This document shows positions 6,793 through 15,760 of a DNA stretch of 64,000 nucleotides, piece after piece. The DNA comes from Lientehia sp934351765 (lineage in GTDB: Bacteria; Bacillota; Clostridia; Lachnospirales; Lachnospiraceae): contig NZ_JBQKGG010000001.1 in the NCBI RefSeq assembly GCF_052118925.1, forward strand, positions 124,001-188,000, in the 5' to 3' direction. The notes under the pieces are model-generated. The model saw only the letters and a program-made list of their open reading frames with translations, had not been told where the DNA came from and did no database searches. Both the position numbers and the translations under genes were made by a program. Positions within the stretch are counted from its first letter, which is position 1, and the number at the start of each line of letters is the position of its first letter.

Positions 6793-7995
6793 TCAGAAGC
6801 CCAGCTCATGGAGCGGTTTCCGGACCTTTTTCCGGGTCATCTCCACCAGGTTCAGTCTTGTATAACCGAGAACGGTAGTTTTTACCGGGTCTTTATAAAG
6901 TTCCTGTTTTAATGCCTGAAGAACGGATTCTTTATGGGGCTCCTCCGCCATATCAATAAAATCAATCAGGATGATTCCCGACAGATTCCGGAGTTTTAGC
7001 TGAACGGCGATCTCTCTTGCCGCCTCCAGATTCGTCTGAAAGATGGTGTCCTCTTTCTTCCGGTGCTTCTCCGTTTTTCCGGTATTCACATCAATGGCAA
7101 CCAGTGCTTCTGTGGGCTGGATCACCAGAAATCCGCCGGATCTTAACCAGATCCGTTCTGACAGCGCCCGTTCCAGAACCGTTTCCAGACTGTAAAGTTT
7201 GGATAACGGATAGGAATCCGTATACAGGCGGAGGAACGGCAAAGCTGCCTCCGGATTTTCTGTTCTCAGTGTCTGAAGCCGCGTCTCGATTCTATTATAC
7301 ACGTCCGGCAGGTCTGTGACAACCTCAAAAAGGCCGGAAAGCCGATTCCCGAAGATTTCAGACAGATACCCTGGCTCGGGAGAGCGCAGAAGGCATCCGG
7401 AGGTTCTCGTCTTCCAGATCGAAGAAAGCTGCCTGGCCTCTTCAAGAAGCCGGTTCCGTTCCTCCAGAACTGCTGAATCAGAAGCGTGAGCCGCATTGGT
7501 GCGGACGATCAGGCTGTAAGCCTCCGTCTCACCTAAAAGCGTACGGAGTTCCTGTCTCCGTTCCGGGTCATTCAGCCTGGACGAGAAAAACAGACCCTGT
7601 TTGGACGGTGTCAGAACCAGGTACTGACCGGTAAAGGTCAGCGCCGTGGTGACAGTCGGAGCCTTTGTTTTCTGGGCATCCTTAATTACCATGACCGGGA
7701 TCTGGGCACCCTCCCGGAAGGCAACGCCTTCCACCGGAAACCGTTCCCAGTCCTCCAGCGGATAATAGGCCATAAGACCGTCTCCCAGCTCCACAAAGGC
7801 TGCCTGGATATTCGTCCGGATCTGTTTGACTGTTCCCACATAGATCCGTCCCACCATGGAATCCTCTTCCGGATCCTCGAAAAACAGATCGGTGATCCGT
7901 CCCTGCGTCTCCTCTGCGGTCAGCCGCCGCTCTCGAAGCGTTGTGACGATCATACGGGTTCCTGCTGCCCGGCTGCTTACAGATTCACTGCTCAT
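6793..7995 (-). CDS. rng: Ribonuclease E/G family protein
   Basis: A 400-residue RNase G-type endoribonuclease. It has an S1 RNA-binding domain (about 43-125; VGRIYVGTVKQIRTNIQAAFVELG), a middle RNase-H-like part and the DNase-I-like catalytic part with the magnesium-binding aspartates D302 (AIDVNTG) and D345 (LIDFIDM). The zinc-link cysteine pair used by RNase E/G to dimerise (CPxCxG) is not present. It starts within the stop of the TIGR03936 gene, so the two are coupled. Likely roles are mRNA decay and rRNA maturation. Confidence 0.92.
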   Translation of the reverse strand: MSSESVSSRAAGTRMIVTTLRERRLTAEETQGRITDLFFEDPEEDSMVGRIYVGTVKQIRTNIQAAFVELGDGLMAYYPLEDWERFPVEGVAFREGAQIPVMVIKDAQKTKAPTVTTALTFTGQYLVLTPSKQGLFFSSRLNDPERRQELRTLLGETEAYSLIVRTNAAHASDSAVLEERNRLLEEARQLSSIWKTRTSGCLLRSPEPGYLSEIFGNRLSGLFEVVTDLPDVYNRIETRLQTLRTENPEAALPFLRLYTDSYPLSKLYSLETVLERALSERIWLRSGGFLVIQPTEALVAIDVNTGKTEKHRKKEDTIFQTNLEAAREIAVQLKLRNLSGIILIDFIDMAEEPHKESVLQALKQELYKDPVKTTVLGYTRLNLVEMTRKKVRKPLHELGF

Positions 7996-8708
7996 AAGAT
8001 ATCCTCACCAACAGCATCTAAGGAAAGCAGTTTCCGATTATCCTCTTCTCCGTCCCAGGCATACAGCTCCAGCCGGTGTACCCGGAATGCAAACGGATCC
8101 CATTCCTGCCCGCTGTCCTTGAAGAAGGCTTCCAGCATAAGCTCCGGCTTCAGGTTTTCGGCGCTTCCGGAGGCGAGGCGGACAAATACGCCGTCTTCAC
8201 GCAGCCTTGACTCATAGATCATGGGACGGATATCCACCTCTTTTTCACTCTTCTTGGTCTTTTTGAGAACCGGGATCGTCTCCTGTTCCAAAAACGTCTG
8301 TAACGAGGAACGCCAGTCTGGAAATCCGGTCAGCCGTTCCTCCTTCGGAATCAGAAGATAATCGGCGGCCGCCACGATGGACATGGCGTTTTTTGCTGTA
8401 TCCGGCAGCCTTTTATAGCTTACAATCTCGAAGCCGTCTGCCATAACCGATTGAAACCGACGGATCATTTCAGCGGAGGATTCACTGGATAAGACCTCCA
8501 TATCCACATATTCGCCATCACTGGTAAGCCCCAGTCCCAGCGGAGATGCAAAGGACATGATCTGGTGCGGGCTGAAGCCCTCCGAATAGGCAATGTCCAC
8601 TCCGGCCCGGCGGTTCACCTTCTGGAAGTAACGCATCACATCCAGATGGCCAATGAATTTCATGATCCCATACTTTCGGAATTTAATTCTTACCTTCAAA
8701 GCAGACAC
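7992..8708 (-). CDS. TIGR03936/DUF2344 family radical-SAM-associated protein
   Basis: A 238-residue protein starting MSALKVRIKFRKYGIMKFIGHLDVMRYFQK, with AYSEGFSPHQIMSFASPLGLG; this is the DUF2344 signature. Such proteins are encoded next to, or fused to, the large TIGR03960 radical SAM protein, here overlapping it by 26 bases. The biochemical role is not established; association with RNase G and L21 in many clostridia suggests RNA or ribosome modification. No catalytic residues can be named. Confidence 0.88.
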   Translation of the reverse strand: MSALKVRIKFRKYGIMKFIGHLDVMRYFQKVNRRAGVDIAYSEGFSPHQIMSFASPLGLGLTSDGEYVDMEVLSSESSAEMIRRFQSVMADGFEIVSYKRLPDTAKNAMSIVAAADYLLIPKEERLTGFPDWRSSLQTFLEQETIPVLKKTKKSEKEVDIRPMIYESRLREDGVFVRLASGSAENLKPELMLEAFFKDSGQEWDPFAFRVHRLELYAWDGEEDNRKLLSLDAVGEDIL

Positions 8709-10551
8709 CCCCTCCGAATTTTCTCACGCCGCAGCCCTGGCACTGGGCCCGGCAGTTGGGGGTGACAACGCCCTCCATGGCACGCTTCCACTCCCGCTTT
8801 AAGAAGTCCTTGGTAACTCCGGTATCAATGAAATCCCAGGGAAATACTTCATCCAGGCTGCGCTCTCTGAGATTATAAAAAGCAAGATCAATTCCGGCAG
8901 CATCCAGGGCTTCCATCCATTTTTCATTGTCGAAGCTTTCCGACCAGGAATCAAACATACAGCCCCGTCTGTACGCCTCTAAGATTCCCCGGCTTACCCG
9001 GCGGTCGCCCCTGGCCAGAACACCCTCCAGTACCGATACATCGGCCTCATGCCAGTTGTAGCGCAGGCTCTTGTGGTTTAACTGGCTTTTCATGGTATCA
9101 TTTACCAGATGCGCCTTGGAAAGATAGTCCTCCTTGGTGAACATAGGTGCCCACTGAAGGGGCGTAAAGGGCTTCGGGATAAAGAACGAGGTACTGGAGG
9201 TCACCTGAACCCGTCCCTGGCGCTGTTCCTTTGGAACGGTATCATAATACACAGCTGCAACCTTGTTGGCGAGCTCCGCAATGCCCTTCATATCCTCTTC
9301 CGTCTCTGAGGGCAGGCCCAGCATGAAATAAAGCTTGACCTTGTTCCAGCCGCCTTTAAATGCCTCTGCAGCGCCGTTTAAGATCACCTCTTCCGTCAGT
9401 CCCTTATTAATGACATCGCGCATCCGCTGGCTTCCAGCCTCCGGTGCGAAGGTTAAGCTGCTCTTTTTGACATCCTGGACGCGGCTCATGACATCCAGGG
9501 AAAAGGCATCGATCCGCAGGGACGGCAGGGAGATATTCACGTCCTTCTTTCCGAACCGTTCGATCAGGAAATACACCAGCTCTTTTAAATAGGTGAAATC
9601 ACTGGAGCTTAAGGAGCTTAAAGAGATCTCATCATGTCCGGTATTTTCCAGCAGACGGACCGCATATTCCTTTAAGTCCTCCAGATTCCGTTCTCTCACG
9701 GGACGGTACACCATGCCCGCCTGGCAGAACCGGCAGCCTCGGATACAGCCACGCTGGATCTCCAGTACCACCCGGTCCTGGGTTGCCTTCAAATACGGAA
9801 CAAGGGGCTTTTCCGGATACGATGCCTTTGTCATGTCCACCATAAGCTGCTTGGTAACGGTCTTCGGCGCATGAGGATTATTGGGCACCATAGCCTCGAT
9901 GGTTCCGTCCTCATGATAGAAAATATCATAAAAGCGCGGGACATAGATCCCGGGGATCTCGGCTGCCCGCTCTAAAAATTCCAAACGGGAAAGTCCCTGA
10001 TCCTTACAGTCGTTATAAAGATCCAGCAGACGGTCATAGACCACCTCGCCTTCTCCCAGATAAAACAGATCAAAAAAGTCCGCAACAGGCTCCGGGTTGT
10101 AGACACAGGGGCCGCCTCCGATGACGATGGGACAGGCCTCGTCCCGGTCTCTGGAAAACAGAGGGATTCCCGAAAGATCCAGGATCTGAAGGATATTGGT
10201 GTAGCACATCTCATACTGGATCGTGATTCCGAGAAAGTCCATGTCCTTTACCGGTGTCTGGCTTTCCAGGGTAAACAGCGGGATCTGTTCCCTTCTTAAA
10301 AGGGCGTCCATATCCATCCAGGGGGAATAGACACGCTCACACCAGACATCCTCCCGCTTATTAAACATATCATAAAGGATCTGAATACCGAGATGGGACA
10401 TGCCGATCTCATAGACATCGGGAAAACACATACAGAAGCGGATCCGAACCTGATCCGCCTCCTTGATAACTTCATTGACTTCCCCGCCGATATAGCGGGC
10501 AGGCTTATCGATACTTAAGAGCAGTTCGTCGCTCAGTGCCAGTTTTTTCAC
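8683..10551 (-). CDS. TIGR03960 family B12-binding-like radical SAM protein
   Basis: A 622-residue protein. The N-terminal 240 residues resemble a cobalamin-binding-like domain (FCMCFPDVYEIGMSHLG, IVIGGGPCVYNPEP). The radical SAM cluster motif is C269-x3-C273-x2-C276 (RGCIRGCRFC), followed by a TIM-barrel part (LPSLRIDAF, FAPEAGSQRMRDVINKG). A second cysteine cluster at the C-terminus (NCRAQCQGCGVRKFGGGVC) may hold another FeS cluster. The substrate is unknown; it partners the TIGR03936 protein encoded next. Confidence 0.9.
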   Translation of the reverse strand: MKKLALSDELLLSIDKPARYIGGEVNEVIKEADQVRIRFCMCFPDVYEIGMSHLGIQILYDMFNKREDVWCERVYSPWMDMDALLRREQIPLFTLESQTPVKDMDFLGITIQYEMCYTNILQILDLSGIPLFSRDRDEACPIVIGGGPCVYNPEPVADFFDLFYLGEGEVVYDRLLDLYNDCKDQGLSRLEFLERAAEIPGIYVPRFYDIFYHEDGTIEAMVPNNPHAPKTVTKQLMVDMTKASYPEKPLVPYLKATQDRVVLEIQRGCIRGCRFCQAGMVYRPVRERNLEDLKEYAVRLLENTGHDEISLSSLSSSDFTYLKELVYFLIERFGKKDVNISLPSLRIDAFSLDVMSRVQDVKKSSLTFAPEAGSQRMRDVINKGLTEEVILNGAAEAFKGGWNKVKLYFMLGLPSETEEDMKGIAELANKVAAVYYDTVPKEQRQGRVQVTSSTSFFIPKPFTPLQWAPMFTKEDYLSKAHLVNDTMKSQLNHKSLRYNWHEADVSVLEGVLARGDRRVSRGILEAYRRGCMFDSWSESFDNEKWMEALDAAGIDLAFYNLRERSLDEVFPWDFIDTGVTKDFLKREWKRAMEGVVTPNCRAQCQGCGVRKFGGGVCFEGKN

Positions 10552-10578
10552 ACGGCTCTCCTCTCTTTCATAAACTGC

Positions 10579-11844
10579 CTATCGGTTGGCAAGTTCATGG
10601 GTGATATCTTCCCAGGTCACACCCTTTTCGGCCATCAGAACCATGGCGTGATATAAGAAGTCGGAAATCTCATAAATGATCTCCTCCGGGTCGGGATTCT
10701 TGGCAGCAATGATGATCTCCGCAGCTTCTTCTCCCACCTTCTTCAAAATCTTATCCAGTCCCTTATCGAACAGATAATTGGTATAGGACCCTTCCTTGGG
10801 ATGTTCTTTTCGGTCCATAATGACACCGTAAACATCTTCAAAAACCTTTAAAGGATTGGAATCGGCATAATCCTTCTTTACCAGCGTCTGGAAGAAGCAG
10901 GAACGTGAGCCGGTATGGCAGGCCGCTCCGATCTGGGAAACCTTGGCAAGAAGGGTATCATTATCGCAGTCCAGGTGAAGGGACTTCACATACTGAAAAT
11001 GCCCGGATGTTTCGCCCTTCAGCCACTGAGTCTTCCTGCTCCGGCTGTAATAGTGCATTTTTCCGGTGCGGAGAGTGTCCAGAAAGGCCTGCTCATTCAT
11101 ATAGGCCATCATAAGGACCTCTCCGGTCTGGTAATCCTGAATGATGACCGGAAGAAGGCCGTCAGCGCCAAGCTTCATATCCCTCCAGGCCACCGGACTG
11201 GTTAAGATATTCATGGTAAGTCCTTTGGCCGCAAGAGCCGTTTTTTCCTCCATAAAGGAACAGGAGGCTTCGGCTCTTCCGGTATAAACAACGCCCTGAA
11301 CTCCGGGGATCAAAAGCGCTTCGGATACCGATGTCCCGTCTTTTAAAAACAAAGTCACCGGTGCATTGATTCCTTTGTCCGGGCAGGCATCGCTCCAGAG
11401 CAAGAAACCGCCGGCACCGAGCGCCTGATATTCCTCCACACGGGACAGACTTTCTTCCGTATCCAGCCAGACCAGGATTTTTTCCGAGCCGAACCGGTCA
11501 GAAACCTCCTTTAAAAGATCAATATGCTCTAGAACCGAGGCGTTTAAATACACCGCCTTTGCACCGGCATAGAGATACTTTTTCACATCCTCCATCCGAC
11601 GGACTCTGCCGCCGGTGATGACGGGGATATCCACCGTACGGATCATAGTCTTTAAGATCCCGATGTTTGCATCATGATCCTGATCTTTCTCGGAGCCGTC
11701 CATGACCAGAAGCTCGTCTGCACCGTTTCCATCGAATAGGCGGCACAGGGAAAGAGGATCCTGCGGTTCCGTGTCCGGAAAGCACATTGCTTCTCCGGCG
11801 GCGGAAAGAGAAAGGACAGCTGCCAGTTTTTTTTCATTTTCCAT
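10579..11844 (-). CDS. hisIE: HisIE with an extra N-terminal HisF-like domain
   Basis: The 421-residue protein has three parts. Residues 1-215 look like a degenerate HisF/HisA barrel (GADELLVMDG, VDIPVITGGRVRRMEDVKKYLYAGAKAVYLN, RFGSEKILVWLD). Residues 220-325 are the HisI PRA-cyclohydrolase with the D292-C-D-N-D zinc/magnesium motif and Cys309 and Cys316. Residues 335-420 are the HisE PRA-pyrophosphatase (VGEEAAEIIIAAK). HisI and HisE carry out steps 2 and 3 of histidine synthesis. In the HisF-like part the first catalytic aspartate region (normally CLDV) reads LSLS, so cyclase activity is unlikely. It is the last gene of the his operon. Confidence 0.93.
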   Translation of the reverse strand: MENEKKLAAVLSLSAAGEAMCFPDTEPQDPLSLCRLFDGNGADELLVMDGSEKDQDHDANIGILKTMIRTVDIPVITGGRVRRMEDVKKYLYAGAKAVYLNASVLEHIDLLKEVSDRFGSEKILVWLDTEESLSRVEEYQALGAGGFLLWSDACPDKGINAPVTLFLKDGTSVSEALLIPGVQGVVYTGRAEASCSFMEEKTALAAKGLTMNILTSPVAWRDMKLGADGLLPVIIQDYQTGEVLMMAYMNEQAFLDTLRTGKMHYYSRSRKTQWLKGETSGHFQYVKSLHLDCDNDTLLAKVSQIGAACHTGSRSCFFQTLVKKDYADSNPLKVFEDVYGVIMDRKEHPKEGSYTNYLFDKGLDKILKKVGEEAAEIIIAAKNPDPEEIIYEISDFLYHAMVLMAEKGVTWEDITHELANR

Positions 11845-11870
11845 TGTATTTACCTCAACATTTACCTTAT

Positions 11871-12455
11871 TTACAGGGAACCCTTCGTGGAAAGAAGTCC
11901 GGGAATCCGCTCGTCCACATAGACAGCGGAATCCAAAGCCTTTGAAAAGGCCTTGAACATGGCTTCGATCACATGATGGGTATTTTCTCCGTGAAATTCT
12001 TCAAAATGCAGGTTCATGGCTGCCGCATAGGAAACGGCATAGAAAAATTCATGAACCATTTCAGTCTCGAAGGTACCGACCCGCTCAGCCTGAAACCTGG
12101 CGTTTGACACAAAATAAGGTCTTCCGGAAAGATCCAGGGAACAGAGCATAAGCACCTCATCCATGGGAAGGATGCAGGTCCCGTAGCGGCGGATTCCCAT
12201 CTTGTCTCCTGCGGCTTCCTTAATGGCCTGTCCCAGCACGATGCCGCAATCCTCGATGGAATGATGGGTATCCACCTCCAGATCACCGTTGATTTCCACT
12301 TCCAGGTCAAAGAGCCCATGCTTGGCAAAAAGGGTCAGCATATGATCCAGAAATCCGATCCCGGTCCGGCAGATGCTTTTTCCGGTTCCGTCCAGGTTTA
12401 AGGACAGGCGGATCTTCGTTTCGTTGGTATTCCGTTCAATCTGTGCGCTTCGCAT
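11871..12455 (-). CDS. hisB: Imidazoleglycerol-phosphate dehydratase
   Basis: A 194-residue HisB, monofunctional form. It shows the manganese-binding histidine motifs GFLDHML, DTHHSIED and NTHHVIEA, and MRSAQIERNT at the start. It dehydrates imidazoleglycerol phosphate to imidazoleacetol phosphate in histidine synthesis. The start at 12455 has AAAGGAGG at a normal distance; the upstream ATG at 12473 overlaps that site and was not chosen. It begins 10 bases before the hisD stop. Confidence 0.96.
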   Translation of the reverse strand: MRSAQIERNTNETKIRLSLNLDGTGKSICRTGIGFLDHMLTLFAKHGLFDLEVEINGDLEVDTHHSIEDCGIVLGQAIKEAAGDKMGIRRYGTCILPMDEVLMLCSLDLSGRPYFVSNARFQAERVGTFETEMVHEFFYAVSYAAAMNLHFEEFHGENTHHVIEAMFKAFSKALDSAVYVDERIPGLLSTKGSL

Positions 12456-12465
12456 GGCTCCTCCT

Positions 12466-13755
12466 TTACTCAAACCGGACCTTAATGGAGTTTCTGTGGG
12501 CGGTTAATCCTTCCTGGGCCGCAAACCTCATAATATCCTCATGGATCGGCTCCAGGGCTTCTCTCGAATAGGAAATGATACTGGATTTCTTAATGAAATC
12601 GTCTACGCCAAGCGGTGAGAAAAACTTGGCGGTTCCGTTGGTGGGAAGCACATGGTTGGGACCGGCAAAATAATCTCCCAGAGGCTCACAGCTGTGCTCA
12701 CCGATGAAAATGGCTCCGGCATTTTTGATCTTTGTCATGACGGTAAAGGCATCCTTCGTCATGATCTCCAGATGCTCGGAAGCAATATCGTTGACTGCCT
12801 CAATGGCTTCGTCAAGATCTTTGGCGATCAGGATATGACCATAATTGTCCAGAGATTTCTCTATGATCTCCTTCCGTTCCAGTACCTGTAAAAATCCGTC
12901 GATCTCCCTGTTTACCTCTTCGGCAAGCGTTCTTGAGGTAGTGACTAAGATTGCCGATGCCATTTCGTCATGCTCCGCCTGGGAAAGCAGATCCGCAGCC
13001 ACATAGCGGGGATTGGCTGTCTCATCGGCAAGTACCAGGATCTCGCTTGGACCGGCAATGGAATCAATGCTTACATAGCCGAATACTGCTTTTTTCGCCA
13101 GTGCCACAAACATATTTCCGGGCCCCACGATCTTGTCCACCCTGGGGATCGAGGCCGTTCCGAAGGCCATGGCTGCTACTGCCTGGGCGCCGCCGCATTT
13201 AAATACCCGGTCCACGCCGGATTCCTTTGCTGCAACAAGAACAGCCGGATTCATCTTCCCGTCCTTTCCGGGCGGTGTGGTCATGATGATCTCCTTTACA
13301 CCGGCCACGCGGGCGGGTACGATGTTCATAAGTACCGAGGAGGGATACACGGCTTTTCCGCCGGGAACATAAACACCGACCCGGTTTAAGGCCGTGATCT
13401 TCTGGCCTAACAGGATTCCGTTTTCCTCCGTATCAAACCAGCTGTAACGACGCTGCTTTTCATGAAAGGCGCGGATGTTGACCAGAGCCTTCCGGATCAC
13501 CGTTAACAGTTCCGGATCGACCTCCTCATAAGCGCGGGCGAATTCCTCCTCCGTCACCTGAATGGTCTCCGGCGTAAGGGTGCAGTGGTCAAACTGTTCC
13601 GTATAGGAAAACAGAGCCTTGTCTCCGTTTTGTTTTACATTTTCGACGATTTCCTCCACGGCTGCCGTGTAGGTTCCGTACTGAGAGGGGCTTCTTTTCA
13701 ACAGAAGCTCCAGCAGATTTTTCTTGGAATCTTCTTCCAGAGTTACGATTCTCAT
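12466..13755 (-). CDS. hisD: Histidinol dehydrogenase
   Basis: A 429-residue HisD of normal length. Typical motifs are YVPGGKAVYPSSVLM, DKIVGPGNMFVALAKK, IAGPSEILVLAD, AEHDE with the catalytic histidine region, and SEHLEI. It oxidises histidinol to histidine with two NAD in the last two steps of the pathway. Two adjacent ATG codons (13758 and 13755) are possible; the second has the better distance from AAAGGAGG. It lies between hisG and hisB. Confidence 0.96.
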   Translation of the reverse strand: MRIVTLEEDSKKNLLELLLKRSPSQYGTYTAAVEEIVENVKQNGDKALFSYTEQFDHCTLTPETIQVTEEEFARAYEEVDPELLTVIRKALVNIRAFHEKQRRYSWFDTEENGILLGQKITALNRVGVYVPGGKAVYPSSVLMNIVPARVAGVKEIIMTTPPGKDGKMNPAVLVAAKESGVDRVFKCGGAQAVAAMAFGTASIPRVDKIVGPGNMFVALAKKAVFGYVSIDSIAGPSEILVLADETANPRYVAADLLSQAEHDEMASAILVTTSRTLAEEVNREIDGFLQVLERKEIIEKSLDNYGHILIAKDLDEAIEAVNDIASEHLEIMTKDAFTVMTKIKNAGAIFIGEHSCEPLGDYFAGPNHVLPTNGTAKFFSPLGVDDFIKKSSIISYSREALEPIHEDIMRFAAQEGLTAHRNSIKVRFE

Positions 13756-13787
13756 CATGATCCTCCTTTGCTTCGTTCGGTCTTTTC

Positions 13788-14435
13788 TTAAGCATTCTTG
13801 TTTAAATAGGCGCGCATATCCTGAATGATCCGGCTGATCCGTTCATGTTCGATTTTCATGCTTACCTGGTTGACCACCATTCTTGCGGACAGAGGAACTA
13901 CCTCCTCCAGAACCGTCAGTCCGTTTTCACGGAGTGTCGATCCGGTCTCCACGATATCAACAATGACTTCTGAAAGTCCGACGATAGGCGCCAGCTCGAT
14001 GGAGCCGTTTAATTTTATGATCTCCACCGTCTGGTGCTTTTTATTATAAAAATAGTCCTTGGCGATATTGGGATATTTGGTCGCCACACGGATCAGCTCA
14101 TGATGCTTTAATTTTTCTCCGGCCTCAGCAGGACCGCAGACACACATCCTGCATTTGCCGATTCCCAGATCCAGTACCTCATAGAGACGGCGTCCTTCCT
14201 CCAGGATCGTATCCTTTCCGACGATTCCGATGTCGGCGGCACCATATTCTACATAGGTCGGCACATCATTGGCCTTGGCCAGGAAAAACCGAAGCCCCAG
14301 TTCTTCGTTGGTAAAAATCAGCTTTCTGGTCTTTTCGTCCTTCATTTCCTCACAGGAAAGGCCGATGGCCTCAAATAATTCCATGGTCTTTTTTGCCATT
14401 CTTCCCTTTGCCAGGGCAAATGTCAGATATCTCAT
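13788..14435 (-). CDS. hisG: ATP phosphoribosyltransferase, short form
   Basis: A 215-residue short-type HisG (MRYLTFALAKGRMAKKTMELFEAIG, GAADIGIVGKD, IVDIVETGSTLRENGL). It lacks the C-terminal regulatory domain of long HisG and therefore needs HisZ, which is encoded just upstream and ends in the same TGATG. It starts histidine synthesis by joining ATP and PRPP. GGAGG stands at a normal distance from the ATG; a GTG codon three bases earlier is an alternative. Confidence 0.96.
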   Translation of the reverse strand: MRYLTFALAKGRMAKKTMELFEAIGLSCEEMKDEKTRKLIFTNEELGLRFFLAKANDVPTYVEYGAADIGIVGKDTILEEGRRLYEVLDLGIGKCRMCVCGPAEAGEKLKHHELIRVATKYPNIAKDYFYNKKHQTVEIIKLNGSIELAPIVGLSEVIVDIVETGSTLRENGLTVLEEVVPLSARMVVNQVSMKIEHERISRIIQDMRAYLNKNA

Positions 14436-15676
14436 CACTCTGCCTCCTCATCATCGGTATCATCGCTCCCCGGCTCATACCGGTATAAGGTTCCTTCTTT
14501 TAAGTAATACAGGATCGTGATGTCGTTCCGGTCACGATAGGCCAGATATTCCGATAAGGGCCTCTGGTCCCCGCGGCGGATCATCTGGAGGTTGGTTCCC
14601 TCCTCCCGCAGTGCTCTTGCATGGGCGATGGCGGACTGCTGCTCTTCTTTTTCATAAAGAAGAACGGCATCGGTCTTCGGTATGTCTACCTGGATCTTCT
14701 GTCTGGACAGAGCTGCCAGAAGGCCGTCGATCGATATGGAGAAACCGACAGAGGGTGCATCCTTTCCGAACTGGCGCATCAGTCCGTCATAGCGGCCGCC
14801 GGATACGATGGGCTCACCCATGCCGAAGGTCACGCCGCGGAAGATGATTCCGGTATAATATTTATATTTTCCAAGCATGCCCAGATCAAAGGATACATAA
14901 TCGGAAAGTCCGTAATATCCGAGAATCCGGTACAGGTTTTCCAGCCGTCTGATGGCGGCAAGGCAGCGGGGATTATCCGTCATGGAACGGGCTGTCTCGA
15001 TGACCTGCACCGGTCCGAACAGGTCCGGAAGCTTTAAAAACAGGTCGGAAAGTGCTTTCGGAAGCTTCTGTTCGGAAACAAGCTCCTCTACACCAAAGAA
15101 GTTCTTCTCCTCGATCAGCTCCCGGAGCTGCTCCTCGGTTTCCGTGGAAAGTCCGGCCTCTTCCACCAGGCCATTGAAAAATTCCACCTGGCCGATATCC
15201 ACCTGGAAGTCCCTGAGACCTGCAGATTTTAAGGAATCAATGGTCATTGCAATGATCTCTGCATCGGCATCGCTGGTATCGTCTCCGATGAGCTCGGCAC
15301 CCTGAACGGTCGCTTCCTTTAAGCGTCCCTGATAGCTGCTGTAATTGATAAAGGTATTCGCCAGATAGCTTAAGCGAATCGGCAGATTCTCATCCGTATA
15401 ATATTTTGCCGCACAGCGGGCCACCGGCGGAGTCATATCAGGCCGGAGCACCAGGGTATTGCCCTCCCGGTCAAAAAATTTATACAGCTCTCTGGAATCC
15501 ACGCTTCCGCGCTCTTTATTAAAAATATCAAAAAATTCAAAGGAAGGGGTCTGAAGCTCGTCATAGCCATATTGCTTTAAGATCCTCCGGATCCGTCCCT
15601 CGATTACCAGCTTTCTTGCATATTCCTTCTGATAAACGTCTCTTACGCCCTCCGGGGTGTGCAGTAACTGTTTCAT
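14435..15676 (-). CDS. hisZ: ATP phosphoribosyltransferase regulatory subunit
   Basis: A 413-residue HisZ, a histidyl-tRNA-synthetase paralogue. It has the class II-like motifs (TPSFEFFDIF, LRPDMTPPVARCAA, YYTGIIFRG, GGRYDGL) but not the full anticodon-binding domain, and it sits beside short hisG. It activates HisG and carries histidine feedback inhibition. It is the first gene of hisZ-hisG-hisD-hisB-hisIE and follows a consensus promoter; the 50-base leader leaves no room for a T-box. Confidence 0.94.
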   Translation of the reverse strand: MKQLLHTPEGVRDVYQKEYARKLVIEGRIRRILKQYGYDELQTPSFEFFDIFNKERGSVDSRELYKFFDREGNTLVLRPDMTPPVARCAAKYYTDENLPIRLSYLANTFINYSSYQGRLKEATVQGAELIGDDTSDADAEIIAMTIDSLKSAGLRDFQVDIGQVEFFNGLVEEAGLSTETEEQLRELIEEKNFFGVEELVSEQKLPKALSDLFLKLPDLFGPVQVIETARSMTDNPRCLAAIRRLENLYRILGYYGLSDYVSFDLGMLGKYKYYTGIIFRGVTFGMGEPIVSGGRYDGLMRQFGKDAPSVGFSISIDGLLAALSRQKIQVDIPKTDAVLLYEKEEQQSAIAHARALREEGTNLQMIRRGDQRPLSEYLAYRDRNDITILYYLKEGTLYRYEPGSDDTDDEEAE

Positions 15677-15731
15677 AATGTTCTCCTATACTTTATCATG
15701 GTAACGTGATACTAGATTAGCAAACAAAAAC

Positions 15732-15760
15732 ATTATACAGGCAGAACCGGATTTTGTCAA
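15732..15760 (-). promoter_or_regulatory. Promoter of the histidine operon
   Basis: TTGACA (15755-15760) and TATAAT (15732-15737) on the minus strand are both full consensus with a 17-base spacer. The -35 element overlaps the stop codon of recU. Confidence 0.88.

Noticed and set aside
15677..15731. T-box or histidine attenuator before hisZ
   Set aside because: The leader is only about 50 bases and has no specifier stem or terminator hairpin.
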